From Polaromonas sp. (GTDB lineage Bacteria; Pseudomonadota; Gammaproteobacteria; Burkholderiales; Burkholderiaceae_C), in the NCBI RefSeq assembly GCF_018780625.1, contig NZ_JADMJK010000096.1, positions 3,033 through 67,032 on the forward strand: 64,000 bases of DNA, given 5' to 3'. The notes under the pieces were generated by a model. It was not told where the DNA came from, did no database searches, and saw nothing but the letters and a program-made list of their open reading frames with translations. The position numbers and the translations under genes are program-made. Shown one piece after another: positions 42,743 to 51,761 of this stretch (the first letter of the stretch is position 1; each line of letters starts with the position of its first letter).

Positions 42743-44361
42743 GCGTTCGAAGCAGCGCCCGGTGAAGACGCGTCGTTGCCGCCTTCGCCGCCTTTGGTAG
42801 AGGCACGGCTGGTGGGTTTGCGGCGGCGGCGGCGTTTTTTGGCCGGGGCCGCATCGCCGTCTTCCTGAAAAGCTTCAGCGCCCTCAGGCGCCGCGCGGCC
42901 GGCCTCGGCCCCGGATGGCTTCACAGCATCGGCAGCGGGCCGCTTCGCGCGGACCCGGGGCTGCTGGGGCTTTTGCAATTGGGCTTCGCGCACCGCTTCA
43001 ATCATGGCGTGGCGTTCATCGTCATAGGCGGTGCTGAAGGTTTCCCACCAGTCGGCCAGCGCCGGGTCAATCTCGCCAATCTGCGCGCGCAGGCGCATGA
43101 AGTCGAAACCGGCCCGAAAGCGCGGCTGATCCAGCAGGGTGTAGGGCGCACTGCCCACACGCTTTTCAAAGCGCGGCTGCATGGTCCAGATCTCGCGCAT
43201 GTCGGCGCCGAGCTTGCCGCGGCCCGAGACATCGCCAATCCGGGCGTTGAACGCATCGTCCACAGAATCCTGCAACGCCGACATCAGGTGTTCGCCGCGC
43301 TTGAGGCGGCTGTCCCAGCCCTGCCGCACCTCGGACCACAGCACGCACGACAGCAAAAAGCTGGGCGCCACCGGCTTGCCTTCGCCCACGCGGCGGTCGG
43401 TGTCCTGCAAGGCGAGTTTGAGGAAGGGGTCGTCGGCCATTTCCACCACCACATCGAGCAGCGGGTAAATGCCGGTGCCCAGCCCCAGGGTTTTGAGTTG
43501 CTCAATGCTGGCCAGCGAGTGGCCGGTTTGCAGCAGTTTCAGCATTTCGTCAAACAGGCGCGACTGCGGCACGTCGGCCAGCAGGCCGCGCATCTCGCGC
43601 AGCGGGGCTACCGTCTTGTCTTCAAACGTGAAGCCGAGCGCGTTGAGCTTGGCGGCAAAACGCACGGCACGAATGATGCGCACCGGGTCTTCGCGATAAC
43701 GCACCGCCGGGTTGCCGATCATGCGCACGATTTTCTTCTTGGCGTCCCGGATGCCGTTGTGGTAGTCCACCACCACCTGCGTCTCGGGGTCGTAGTACAT
43801 GGCGTTGATGGTGAAGTCGCGCCGCGCGGCGTCTTCTTCCATGGAGCCCCAGACGTTGTCGCGCAGCACCCGGCCCGAGCTGTCCACGGCGTGCTTCATG
43901 CCCGCCAGCTGGCTCTTGCTGGTGCGCTCGTTGCCGCCCACCTGCTCGGCCAGGCTGCTGTCCAGGTGGGCGCGAAAAGTCGACACCTCGATCACTTCAT
44001 GCTCGCGGCCCCGGCCGTAAATGACATGCACGATGCGAAAGCGCCGGCCAATGATGAAGGCGCGGCGAAACAAGGACTTGACCTGCTCGGGCGTGGCATC
44101 GGTGGCCACGTCAAAGTCCTTGGGACGCAGGCCCACCAGCAGGTCGCGCACCGCGCCGCCCACCACAAAGGCCTCAAATCCACCCTGCTTCAGGGTGCGC
44201 ACAACGTCCATGGCACGTTCATCCACCAGTTGAGGGTTGATGCCGTGTTCCTTGACGGTGACTTCCTGGCGTTTGCCAAAAGGCGACTTTTTAACCCGAT
44301 GGGCGCCGGACTCCGTGCTGCCTGATTTGCCAAACAGCTTGTCTATAAATTTTTTGATCAT
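42739..44361 (-). CDS. pcnB: Poly(A) polymerase I
   Basis: 540 residues. Nucleotidyltransferase core GGAVRDLLVGLRPKDFDVATDA (partly quoted) with the G-G and D-x-D catalytic pair, RRDFTINAMYYD, and the RNA- and head-binding domains (IRAVRFAAKLNALGF). The N-terminus is basic; the C-terminal 90 or so residues are Ala/Lys/Arg-rich (KKRRRRRKP) and typical of PcnB. It adds poly(A) tails that promote RNA decay. It is in one operon with folK downstream and follows the HAD gene by 55 bases. Confidence 0.94.
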   Translation of the reverse strand: MIKKFIDKLFGKSGSTESGAHRVKKSPFGKRQEVTVKEHGINPQLVDERAMDVVRTLKQGGFEAFVVGGAVRDLLVGLRPKDFDVATDATPEQVKSLFRRAFIIGRRFRIVHVIYGRGREHEVIEVSTFRAHLDSSLAEQVGGNERTSKSQLAGMKHAVDSSGRVLRDNVWGSMEEDAARRDFTINAMYYDPETQVVVDYHNGIRDAKKKIVRMIGNPAVRYREDPVRIIRAVRFAAKLNALGFTFEDKTVAPLREMRGLLADVPQSRLFDEMLKLLQTGHSLASIEQLKTLGLGTGIYPLLDVVVEMADDPFLKLALQDTDRRVGEGKPVAPSFLLSCVLWSEVRQGWDSRLKRGEHLMSALQDSVDDAFNARIGDVSGRGKLGADMREIWTMQPRFEKRVGSAPYTLLDQPRFRAGFDFMRLRAQIGEIDPALADWWETFSTAYDDERHAMIEAVREAQLQKPQQPRVRAKRPAADAVKPSGAEAGRAAPEGAEAFQEDGDAAPAKKRRRRRKPTSRASTKGGEGGNDASSPGAASNA

Positions 44362-44416
44362 GATTCTCTAAATACTTTGCAGGGCAGACGGTCAGACGGT
44401 AGTTGCGCTGCCCGCA

Positions 44417-45106
44417 CTAAAACAGGTCGAGTATGCGCCATCCGCGCTCTGTCGCCAGGGCACGCAAACGGTCGTCCGGGTTGGTCGCCACCGGGTGCGT
44501 CGCTTTTTCAAGCAGGGCCAGATCGTTCATGGAGTCGGTGTAGAAAGTGGTTTCCACGTCGTCCCAGCCCAGATTGCGGGCCGCCAGCCATTGCGCCATG
44601 CGCGTCACCTTGCCCTCGCGGGCCGATGGCGTGCCTTTGATCTCACCGGTCGGCCACCCCAGCGCGTCGCGCTCCAGCTCCACCGCAATCAGCTCGTTCA
44701 CGCCAAAAGCCTCGGCAATCGGCCGGGTCACAAACTCGTTGGTGGCCGTCACGATCACCAGTTCATCGCCGGCCGCCCGGTGCTGCTGAACCAGCGCCTG
44801 GGCTTGCACGGTGATGACTTTTTGGACCACCTCGCCCATGAAACGCGCATGAGCAGCTTCGGATTTTATAGCACCCTGGGTCCGGATGGCCTGGGTGGCG
44901 AAGCGCACATAGTCATGCACATCGAGCGTTCCGGCGCGGTATTGTTCAAAGAACTCGGCGTTGCGGCGCTTGAATTCAGTGGCGTCGCACCACCCCAGCG
45001 CAATGGTGAACTCCCCCCACTCGTAGTCGGAATCGATGGGGATCAGCGTATGGTCCAGATCGAACAAGGCCAGCTTGCGGCGGGCATTCACTTTTTTTGA
45101 ACTCAT
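44417..45106 (-). CDS. HAD-IB family phosphatase
   Basis: 229 residues. Motif I LALFDLDHTLIPID with the nucleophile and acid Asp pair, motif II in VIVTATNEF, and motif IV YTDSMNDLALLEKA. This is the SerB/CicA-like class of HAD phosphatases; substrates may be phosphoserine, phosphatidylglycerophosphate or others, and the sequence does not decide. The ATG overlaps the hda stop (ATGA), a common arrangement in Comamonadaceae, which implies coupled translation. Confidence 0.88.
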   Translation of the reverse strand: MSSKKVNARRKLALFDLDHTLIPIDSDYEWGEFTIALGWCDATEFKRRNAEFFEQYRAGTLDVHDYVRFATQAIRTQGAIKSEAAHARFMGEVVQKVITVQAQALVQQHRAAGDELVIVTATNEFVTRPIAEAFGVNELIAVELERDALGWPTGEIKGTPSAREGKVTRMAQWLAARNLGWDDVETTFYTDSMNDLALLEKATHPVATNPDDRLRALATERGWRILDLF

Positions 45107-45810
45107 TCACTCTCCAGCATTGATTTAAGCAGCGGAACGGTGATGGCCCGCTTGGTTTGCAGCGCGTAGCCATCGAGCTTGTCGAGCAACTGCATCAAGC
45201 TTCCCAGATCCCGCGAAAAACGCGTCAGCATGAAATCCATCACATCGTCGCTCAAAAATACGCCCCGTGCATCGGCTTCGCGCCGCAGCACGGCACGCCG
45301 CTCGGCATCGTTCAAGGCCTGCAGGGCAAACACATTGCCCCATCCCAGGCGGGTTCGCAAGTCTTCCCGCAGGGGCAGATCGGCGGGCGGCACGTTGCCG
45401 GCCGCCACGACCCAGCGCGGGTGGCCGTCGTCGGTGCTCAGCGCATTGACAAACCAGTTGAAGGCCGCGCGCTGCTGCGCGGGCGTATACAAGTGGCAGT
45501 CATCCATGATGACGGCGGACCAGGATTCGTTGAACTCAGGCGGCTCCAGCATGGAGGCGTCCATCCATCCGCTGGAGGCGCCCTGCCCGCGCAAGGCTTC
45601 GCTGACCGCCTTGAGCAGATGGCTTTTGCCGCTGGCCTCTTCGCCCCACAGGTAGATGGGGACAGGAGATGGCAAGAGGCCGCCAGCGGCAGCTTCAAGG
45701 TGCTTGACGGCCGCCGCATTCGGCCCGGCAAAAAAATTGGCGAACGAGGGGTCGGAAGCCAATCCGATGTCCAGTGCGATCTGTTTCATGCCTTTCATGG
45801 CGGTGTTCAT
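45103..45810 (-). CDS. hda: DnaA regulatory inactivator Hda
   Basis: 235 residues with the ATG at 45810 overlapping the stop of the permease gene; shorter starts at 45798 or 45789 are also possible. The DnaA-like AAA+ domain has Walker A LWGEEASGKSHLLK and Walker B VIMDDCHLY, and sensor motifs near RTRLGWG. A near-N-terminal MKQIALDIG is suited to bind the sliding clamp. Hda with clamp-DNA stimulates ATP hydrolysis by DnaA and so limits initiation. Confidence 0.9.
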   Translation of the reverse strand: MNTAMKGMKQIALDIGLASDPSFANFFAGPNAAAVKHLEAAAGGLLPSPVPIYLWGEEASGKSHLLKAVSEALRGQGASSGWMDASMLEPPEFNESWSAVIMDDCHLYTPAQQRAAFNWFVNALSTDDGHPRWVVAAGNVPPADLPLREDLRTRLGWGNVFALQALNDAERRAVLRREADARGVFLSDDVMDFMLTRFSRDLGSLMQLLDKLDGYALQTKRAITVPLLKSMLESE

Positions 45811-46877
45811 CCTTGGTAGAGCTTGCTGGCCAGGTAGCTGCCCCGCACCCGGCGAATGCCCACCAGCAGCACCGCGCTGGCGGGCAACGCAATCAGCAAG
45901 CCCAGAAAGCCAAACAACTGCCCAAACGCCAGCAGGGAAAAAATAACAGCCAGCGGATGCAGGCCAATGCGCTCGCCCACCAACCGGGGCGTGAGGTAAA
46001 TGCTCTCGACCAGCTGCCCGGCGCCATACACGCCCGCGACCACCAGGACGGCGTACCAACTGCCAAACTGCAGCAGGCCGGCGAGCATGGCCAGAATCAA
46101 GCCCAGGCCAAACCCGAGATAGGGGATGAAAAACGCCAGCCCGGTGAACACGCCCACCGGCACGGCCAGGTCAAACCGAAACAGCGCCAGCGCCACACTG
46201 AAATAAATCGCCAGCACCCCCATCACCAGCAACTGGCCGCGCAGGTACTGGCCCAGCACCTTGTCGGCCTCTTGCGTGAAACTGTCGAACGAGGCGCGCA
46301 TCTTGGGCGGCACCAGCTCGACCATGCGGGTGACAAAGCGGCTCCAGTCGTTCAGCAGAAAAAACAGCGCCACCGGAATCAGTATCACGTTGCCCACGAT
46401 GGTCAGGGCCACGCTGCCGCCCAGCTTGAGCGACGACATGACCGAGCCGAAGGCATCTTCAAAGTTTGCATTGAGGTACTTGAACACAAAGGTCTTGATG
46501 CTTTCGACGTCCAGCGACAGCTTGACGCCAAACTGCGCCAGCCAGGGACCCAGCGAGTCGTTGAGCCGTGCGGCCAGCACCGGCAACTGTTCGCGCAGCA
46601 AAGGCAGTTCCTTGGCAAAAATCGGCACCACCAGCAGCATGACGGACAAAAGAGCGAGGATGAACAAGGTTTCAACCAGCAGCACGGCCAGTACACGCGG
46701 CAGCCGGCCCCGCCCCATGTTGTCGAGTTTGTCCACCACCGGCGTAAGGACGTAGGCCAGCACGGCCGCCACCATGAAAGGCGTCAAGACCGGCCCGAGC
46801 AACCACAAGGCCAGCACCACCAGCGCAGCGATCAGACACCAGGTCGCGGTGCGTTTTTGGGTCGAAGTGAATTGCAT
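45807..46877 (-). CDS. AI-2E/PerM-family membrane permease
   Basis: 356 residues with about eight helices. Family pattern: LLGPVLTPFMVAAVLAYVLTP at the start, a periplasmic-like middle region, SFDSFTQEADKVLGQYLRGQ, and FFIPYLGFGLGLILAMLAGL near the end. Members export small signals or ions; the E. coli TqsA and PerM examples do not fix the substrate here. It heads the hda/HAD operon and is divergent from purM, as in many betaproteobacteria. Confidence 0.88.
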   Translation of the reverse strand: MQFTSTQKRTATWCLIAALVVLALWLLGPVLTPFMVAAVLAYVLTPVVDKLDNMGRGRLPRVLAVLLVETLFILALLSVMLLVVPIFAKELPLLREQLPVLAARLNDSLGPWLAQFGVKLSLDVESIKTFVFKYLNANFEDAFGSVMSSLKLGGSVALTIVGNVILIPVALFFLLNDWSRFVTRMVELVPPKMRASFDSFTQEADKVLGQYLRGQLLVMGVLAIYFSVALALFRFDLAVPVGVFTGLAFFIPYLGFGLGLILAMLAGLLQFGSWYAVLVVAGVYGAGQLVESIYLTPRLVGERIGLHPLAVIFSLLAFGQLFGFLGLLIALPASAVLLVGIRRVRGSYLASKLYQG

Positions 46878-46993
46878 ACAGCCTGACAGGGGTGAACCCT
46901 TAGAATCTTAGGCTGAATTCTATCGGGCTCGCGCAATGGTGCCCGGACTGAACCACAGCCCTCATACCCCCAGCCTTACCCAACCCAAGCAGC

Positions 46994-48034
46994 ATGACCA
47001 CTTCCTCCTCTTCTCCCTTGAGCTACAAAGACGCCGGCGTTGACATTGACGCGGGCGACGCCCTGGTTGAACGCATCAAGCCGCTGGCCAAAAAAACCAT
47101 GCGCGAAGGCGTGCTGGCCGGCATCGGCGGCTTTGGCGCCCTGTTTGAAGTGCCCAAGCGCTACAAGGAACCGGTGCTGGTCAGCGGCACCGACGGCGTG
47201 GGCACCAAGCTCAAGCTGGCCTTTGAATGGAACATGCACGACACCGTCGGCATCGACCTGGTGGCCATGAGCGTCAACGACGTGCTGGTGCAAGGCGCAG
47301 AGCCGCTGTTTTTCCTCGACTACTTCGCCTGCGGCAAGCTCGATGTCGACACGGCCGCAGCCGTGGTCGGCGGTATTGCCAGGGGCTGCGAGCTCAGTGG
47401 CTGCGCGCTGATAGGCGGCGAAACCGCTGAAATGCCCGGCATGTACCCCAGCGGTGAATACGACCTGGCCGGCTTTGCCGTCGGCGCGGTCGAAAAATCA
47501 AAGATTTTGACCGGCAAGGACGTGACCCCCGGCGACGTGGTGCTCGGCCTGGCCAGCAGCGGCGTGCATTCCAATGGTTTCAGCCTGGTGCGCAAATGCA
47601 TCGAACGCGCAGGCGCAGATCTGCCCGCCACGCTGGACGGCAAGCCGTTCAAAGAGGCCCTGATGGAGCCAACCCGCCTGTATGTCAAGAATGTATTGGC
47701 GGCCCTCGCAGCTCACCCGATCAAGGCGCTGGCCCACATCACCGGCGGCGGCCTGCTGGAAAACATTCCCCGCGTGCTGCCCGAAGGCACGGCCGCGCAC
47801 CTGGTCAAAGGCAGCTGGCCACAGACCGAACTGTTTGCCTGGCTGCAAAAAACCGCCGGCATCGACGACATCGAGATGAACCGCACCTTCAACAACGGCA
47901 TCGGCATGGTCGTGGTGATTGACGCGGCCAGCGCCGCCGCTTGCGCCGCCATGCTGCGCGAAGCGGGCGAGACGGTTTATGAGATTGGGGTGATTGCGGC
48001 GCTGGGCGACGGCGCCGCCGTCATCGTCGGCTAG
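46994..48034 (+). CDS. purM: Phosphoribosylformylglycinamidine cyclo-ligase
   Basis: 346 residues, full length. It catalyses ATP-dependent ring closure to aminoimidazole ribotide in purine synthesis. Recognised by [61 protein letters not shown] (partly quoted), [11 protein letters not shown] and [16 protein letters not shown]. Divergent from the permease gene; no other pur genes are in the window. Confidence 0.95.
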   Translation: MTTSSSSPLSYKDAGVDIDAGDALVERIKPLAKKTMREGVLAGIGGFGALFEVPKRYKEPVLVSGTDGVGTKLKLAFEWNMHDTVGIDLVAMSVNDVLVQGAEPLFFLDYFACGKLDVDTAAAVVGGIARGCELSGCALIGGETAEMPGMYPSGEYDLAGFAVGAVEKSKILTGKDVTPGDVVLGLASSGVHSNGFSLVRKCIERAGADLPATLDGKPFKEALMEPTRLYVKNVLAALAAHPIKALAHITGGGLLENIPRVLPEGTAAHLVKGSWPQTELFAWLQKTAGIDDIEMNRTFNNGIGMVVVIDAASAAACAAMLREAGETVYEIGVIAALGDGAAVIVG

Positions 48035-48081
48035 GCAGCACAGCACAGCGGCTGATGGCAATACCCCGAAAGTAGAGCCTC

Positions 48082-49287
48082 ATGCCCCAACCCGCCAGCG
48101 CCGCCCCTCGCCGCCTCCCCGCCGCCATCTGGGCGCTGGGTTTTGTCAGCCTGCTGATGGACATTTCTTCCGAGATGATCCACAGCCTGCTGCCGGTTTT
48201 CATGGTGACGGTGCTGGGCACCAGCATGTGGGCGGTCGGGCTGATTGAAGGCGCTGCCGAGGCCACGGCGCTCGTCGTCAAGGTGTTCTCGGGCGTGCTC
48301 AGCGACTACTGGGGCAAGCGCAAGCCGCTGGCGGTGCTGGGCTACGGCCTGGGCGCCGCATCCAAGCCTCTCTTTGCGCTGGCGACCACGTCCGGCATGG
48401 TGCTGGCGGCCCGCCTGATCGACCGCGTTGGCAAGGGCATGCGTGGCGCACCGCGCGACGCGCTGGTGGCCGACCTGGCGCCATCCGGCATGCGAGGGGC
48501 GGCGTTTGGGCTGCGCCAGTCGCTGGACACCGTGGGTGCTTTTGTCGGCCCCTTGCTCGCCATGGGCCTGATGCTGCTTTGGGCCAACGACTTTAGGGCG
48601 ATTTTCTGGGTCGCCATGGTTCCGGGCTTCATGGCGGTGGCGCTGCTGCTGTTTGGCGTGCAGGAACCCGAGCGCGCCCAGGCACCCCGGGGAACGCCGC
48701 GCGTCAACCCGATCAGCCAAGCCAACTTGCGCCGCCTGAGTACCCCGTACTGGCGCGTGGTCGCGATTGGCGCCGTGTTTACGCTGGCCCGTTTCAGCGA
48801 GGCGTTTTTGCTGCTGCGCGCGCTGCAGGGCGGCCTGCCGGTGGCGTACACGCCGCTGGTGCTGATCGGCATGAACATCGTCTACGCCCTCGGCGCCTAC
48901 CCCTTTGGCAAGCTGTCGGATGCCGTCAGCCACCGCACGCTGCTGGCATGGGGCCTGGTGGTATTGATTGCTGCCGATATAGTGCTGGCGTCCGGCAGCA
49001 GCCTGGGCTGGATCGCGGCTGGCGTTGTGCTGTGGGGGCTGCACATGGCCATGACCCAGGGCCTGCTCGCCACCATGGTGGCCGACACGGCACCACCCGA
49101 CCTGCGCGGCACGGCTTTTGGATTTTTCAACCTGGTCAGTGGCCTGGCGATGCTGCTGGCCAGCACTGTGGCGGGCGTGCTGTGGGACCAGTTGGGCGCA
49201 CCGGCCACCTTCTTAGCGGGCGCATTGTTCAGCCTGCTGGCAATGGCGCTGCTGTGGTGGTGGCGCAGGGCGCCCCCGTCCGTCTGA
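48082..49287 (+). CDS. MFS transporter
   Basis: 401 residues, twelve predicted helices. The loop 2-3 signature is a variant (GVLSDYWGKRKPLAVLGYG) and helix 4-5 carries LIDRVGKGMRGAPRDALVAD, a motif typical of a bacterial MFS group often labelled drug or small-molecule exporters. FGLRQSLDTVGAFVGPLLAMG marks helix 5. Substrate unknown. It lies 47 bases after purM on the same strand, with no specific link to purine synthesis. Confidence 0.88.
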   Translation: MPQPASAAPRRLPAAIWALGFVSLLMDISSEMIHSLLPVFMVTVLGTSMWAVGLIEGAAEATALVVKVFSGVLSDYWGKRKPLAVLGYGLGAASKPLFALATTSGMVLAARLIDRVGKGMRGAPRDALVADLAPSGMRGAAFGLRQSLDTVGAFVGPLLAMGLMLLWANDFRAIFWVAMVPGFMAVALLLFGVQEPERAQAPRGTPRVNPISQANLRRLSTPYWRVVAIGAVFTLARFSEAFLLLRALQGGLPVAYTPLVLIGMNIVYALGAYPFGKLSDAVSHRTLLAWGLVVLIAADIVLASGSSLGWIAAGVVLWGLHMAMTQGLLATMVADTAPPDLRGTAFGFFNLVSGLAMLLASTVAGVLWDQLGAPATFLAGALFSLLAMALLWWWRRAPPSV

Positions 49288-49306
49288 CGCTGCACCCTTT
49301 TTTAAT

Positions 49307-50266
49307 TTAAAGCCGCGACTGTATCTTGGCCTGCAGCGTCAGGTAGCGTTCGGCCCTTGCGCCGCCCAAGGCCACGGCCCGGGCGACTGCCGCAGCAGCT
49401 TCCTTGAAGCGGCCCTGTTCAAACCGCACCTGCGCCAGGTTGTTCCAGGCATCGGCAAAGTCAGCGTGCTGGCTGGCCGCTGCCTGGTAGGCCGCAGCGG
49501 CGCGTTCCAGTTGACCCTGCGCATAGGCGGTGTTGCCGGCGCCCAGCATGGCCGCCCGCTGACCCGGCCAGGCCGTCAACGCGGTGGCATAGGCGGTCTG
49601 CGCGGCAGCGGGCCGCACGCGCTCAAGGGCTGCCGCCGCTGCCGTGTAGGCCTCGGGCTGGGCCGTGACCGGCAAGCGCGAGGGCTGCAGCGCCACCATG
49701 GACCAGTAGTCGCCGCGAGCCCATATCCGCTCAAAGGTAAACAGCGACATCTCCAGCCGCTCCGTCACGCCGGAGTGCAGCATGATGGTGTTGCGTTCGC
49801 GGTCAAAGCCGATGACCACCGCGTAGTGCCACAGCGGTGAAAAGGAAAAGGCGAGGTTTTGCAGCACCAGCACCGGATTGCCGCCAGCCACTTCGCGCAG
49901 CAAGTCCTCGAGTTGCGGCGCCAGCGGATAGGCCAGCAGACCCTGGCGGCGACTGGCGGCCAGCATCTCCACCTGCAAAGAGCCCTGGCGTCCGGGCAAA
50001 TACACCTGATCGGTGAGGTCGTCCGGCAGCACCGGAACACCGGCCGTTTGCGCCACCATGGCCAATGCGGCCGGCCCGCAGTGGTACTGCTCCTGCGGAA
50101 AAAAAGGTACGTCCCTGATCTGGACCACCGCCGGCAAATTAGCAGGCCAGCGCTGATCGAGCTGGCTCACCTGCGGCGTGGCGCAACCGGCCAGCCCCAG
50201 CAGAAGCATGCAAACAAAAACCCCCGCCGCAGCGGGGGTCCTGGCGCAGGCGCGCAACCAGTTCAT
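49307..50266 (-). CDS. PA2778-like C39-type cysteine peptidase lipoprotein with TPR-like repeats
   Basis: 319 residues. A lipobox (LLGLAGC) anchors it in the envelope. The papain-like C39 domain has the catalytic Cys in YHCGPAALAMV and His in LWHYAVVIGFD. The C-terminal part contains two to three tetratricopeptide-like repeats (WNNLAQVRFEQGRFKEAAAA). Its start overlaps the stop of the PA2779-like gene. The pair is known from Pseudomonas only as conserved proteins of unknown function; the substrate is not known. Confidence 0.83.
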   Translation of the reverse strand: MNWLRACARTPAAAGVFVCMLLLGLAGCATPQVSQLDQRWPANLPAVVQIRDVPFFPQEQYHCGPAALAMVAQTAGVPVLPDDLTDQVYLPGRQGSLQVEMLAASRRQGLLAYPLAPQLEDLLREVAGGNPVLVLQNLAFSFSPLWHYAVVIGFDRERNTIMLHSGVTERLEMSLFTFERIWARGDYWSMVALQPSRLPVTAQPEAYTAAAAALERVRPAAAQTAYATALTAWPGQRAAMLGAGNTAYAQGQLERAAAAYQAAASQHADFADAWNNLAQVRFEQGRFKEAAAAVARAVALGGARAERYLTLQAKIQSRL

Positions 50267-50649
50267 CGAACCGATCGTGTGAAAGGAAACACCTTGGTCA
50301 GGCCAAAAATGTCCGTGATCAACAAGACAATGAACACGGTGAAGATCAGTCCGAGAATACCGCCGGCGGGGGCCTGGTCAACGCGTGAAGCGAGTTGCGA
50401 CACCTCGGAGTCGGACATGGCCCTGACGCGCTCGGTGGCAGCATCGCCACTGACGCCCTGGGCTTGCAATGCACTGCGAATATCTTCGCGGGCCAGGAAA
50501 GCCGTGACCTTGTCGCGGTTGGCGTCGGCCGAAGCCACGGACATGGACTCGTCCGTCGACACGATGCTGGCCTGAGCCGTCAGGGGCAGGCCCATTAAAG
50601 TGGTGCTGGCAATCAGCACGGAAGCCACAAAGCGTTTAAACGGGTTCAT
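50263..50649 (-). CDS. PA2779-like small membrane protein
   Basis: 128 residues with a signal peptide, a mature helical part containing VTAFLAREDIRSALQAQGV and MSDSEVSQLASRVDQAPAGG, then one membrane helix near the C-terminus (GLIFTVFIVLLITDIFGL) and a short basic tail. This is the PA2779 family. Its stop overlaps the peptidase start (ATGA), which implies that the two proteins work together, perhaps with this one as the substrate or partner of the peptidase (inference). Confidence 0.83.
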   Translation of the reverse strand: MNPFKRFVASVLIASTTLMGLPLTAQASIVSTDESMSVASADANRDKVTAFLAREDIRSALQAQGVSGDAATERVRAMSDSEVSQLASRVDQAPAGGILGLIFTVFIVLLITDIFGLTKVFPFTRSVR

Positions 50650-50815
50650 TGGTTGAAGTCCTCCGGTTATCTGTCAGAAAGGGCGGGCGACAGGCAACTG
50701 TCAACTGCACTGCCAGCCCGACGCCAAGTTAGTCAGTCACGCATCAACCGTCAACGCAACTTACACGCAGAAACATCAAATATTGGCAAGGGCAAGGTTT
50801 TGGCGTGTCGCCGAC

Positions 50816-51667
50816 TCAGTCACAGGAGCGGCGCAACTCGGCCAGGCGCTCGCCAATAGCGTCCATGTCCAGCGCATCCTCGGCATGTGCGAGGTAGGTT
50901 TCCAGGTCGGCCACCGCGCGCGCTACTTCACCCTGGACTGCCCAGGCCAGCCCACGGTCACGGTACTCAAGCCAGGCATCGGGCTGCAGCACGATCAGGC
51001 GGTCCTGCACTGCAATCAGGCGCTGCCAGTCCTCCTGGGTCCGGTGAATGTCCTTGAGGTTGCGCAGCATGCGGCTGATGATCTCGCGCGGCGGCGCCGA
51101 CTGCAGGTACAGGCCCATGGGAACCTCAAACTCGTCGGCCATGCCGCCGCGCGGCTTGAAGGGCTCCAGCCGCTCAGCCAGTTCTTCGCGGCTCAGGGAC
51201 TGGCCACTGAAGGGGTCAATCAGCACCTGGCCCTTGGGCAGGTTGACCTTGACCATGAAATGCCCGGGAAACGCCACGCCCCGCGCGTTCAGGTCCAGGC
51301 CCAAAGCCAGTTCCAGCCACAGCACCGCCAGCGTGATCGGAATGCCGCGCCGCGTGCGCAGCACCGCGTTCAGGTAGCTGTTGTCCGGGTCGTAGTAGTC
51401 ATTGACGTTGCCGCCAAAGCTCAGATCGTAGAAGAAAAACTGGTTGAGCGCACGCAGGCGTTGCAGGGCGGGCGCATCAGTGGGCAGGCGTCGCTTCAGC
51501 CGCGCCAGCAGCTGGTCGACATCGCCGAGCACCTGCTGCACATCCAGGTCCGGGTAGTCGTCCTGGGCCAGGCTGATGGCGGCTTCGAGCAAGGGAAAAT
51601 GCTCATCGCTTTGCACCAGACTGGAAAAATACTGCAGTGGAGAGGGAACGGCCAGATTTAATTGCAT
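50816..51667 (-). CDS. SirB1-family protein (transglutaminase-like with TPR)
   Basis: 283 residues, no signal peptide. The N-terminal half has the SirB1 pattern: LDVQQVLGDVDQLLARLKRRL, LNQFFFYDLSFGGNVNDYYDP, NSYLNAVLRTRRGIPITLAVL and FPGHFMVKVNLPKGQVLIDPF (partly quoted), a transglutaminase-like fold whose usual catalytic Cys is absent. The C-terminal part holds TPR-like helices. The biochemical role is unknown. It stands alone between the PA2779-like gene and murJ. Confidence 0.88.
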   Translation of the reverse strand: MQLNLAVPSPLQYFSSLVQSDEHFPLLEAAISLAQDDYPDLDVQQVLGDVDQLLARLKRRLPTDAPALQRLRALNQFFFYDLSFGGNVNDYYDPDNSYLNAVLRTRRGIPITLAVLWLELALGLDLNARGVAFPGHFMVKVNLPKGQVLIDPFSGQSLSREELAERLEPFKPRGGMADEFEVPMGLYLQSAPPREIISRMLRNLKDIHRTQEDWQRLIAVQDRLIVLQPDAWLEYRDRGLAWAVQGEVARAVADLETYLAHAEDALDMDAIGERLAELRRSCD

Positions 51668-51761
51668 GGTGCTACTTTCTCACAAACCGAAGCACAGTGT
51701 GAACCAGGAAATGCAGTGCGGTTTGCCCTTGATCAAGCTGAAGCAAACCCCGCCCGTTTTA

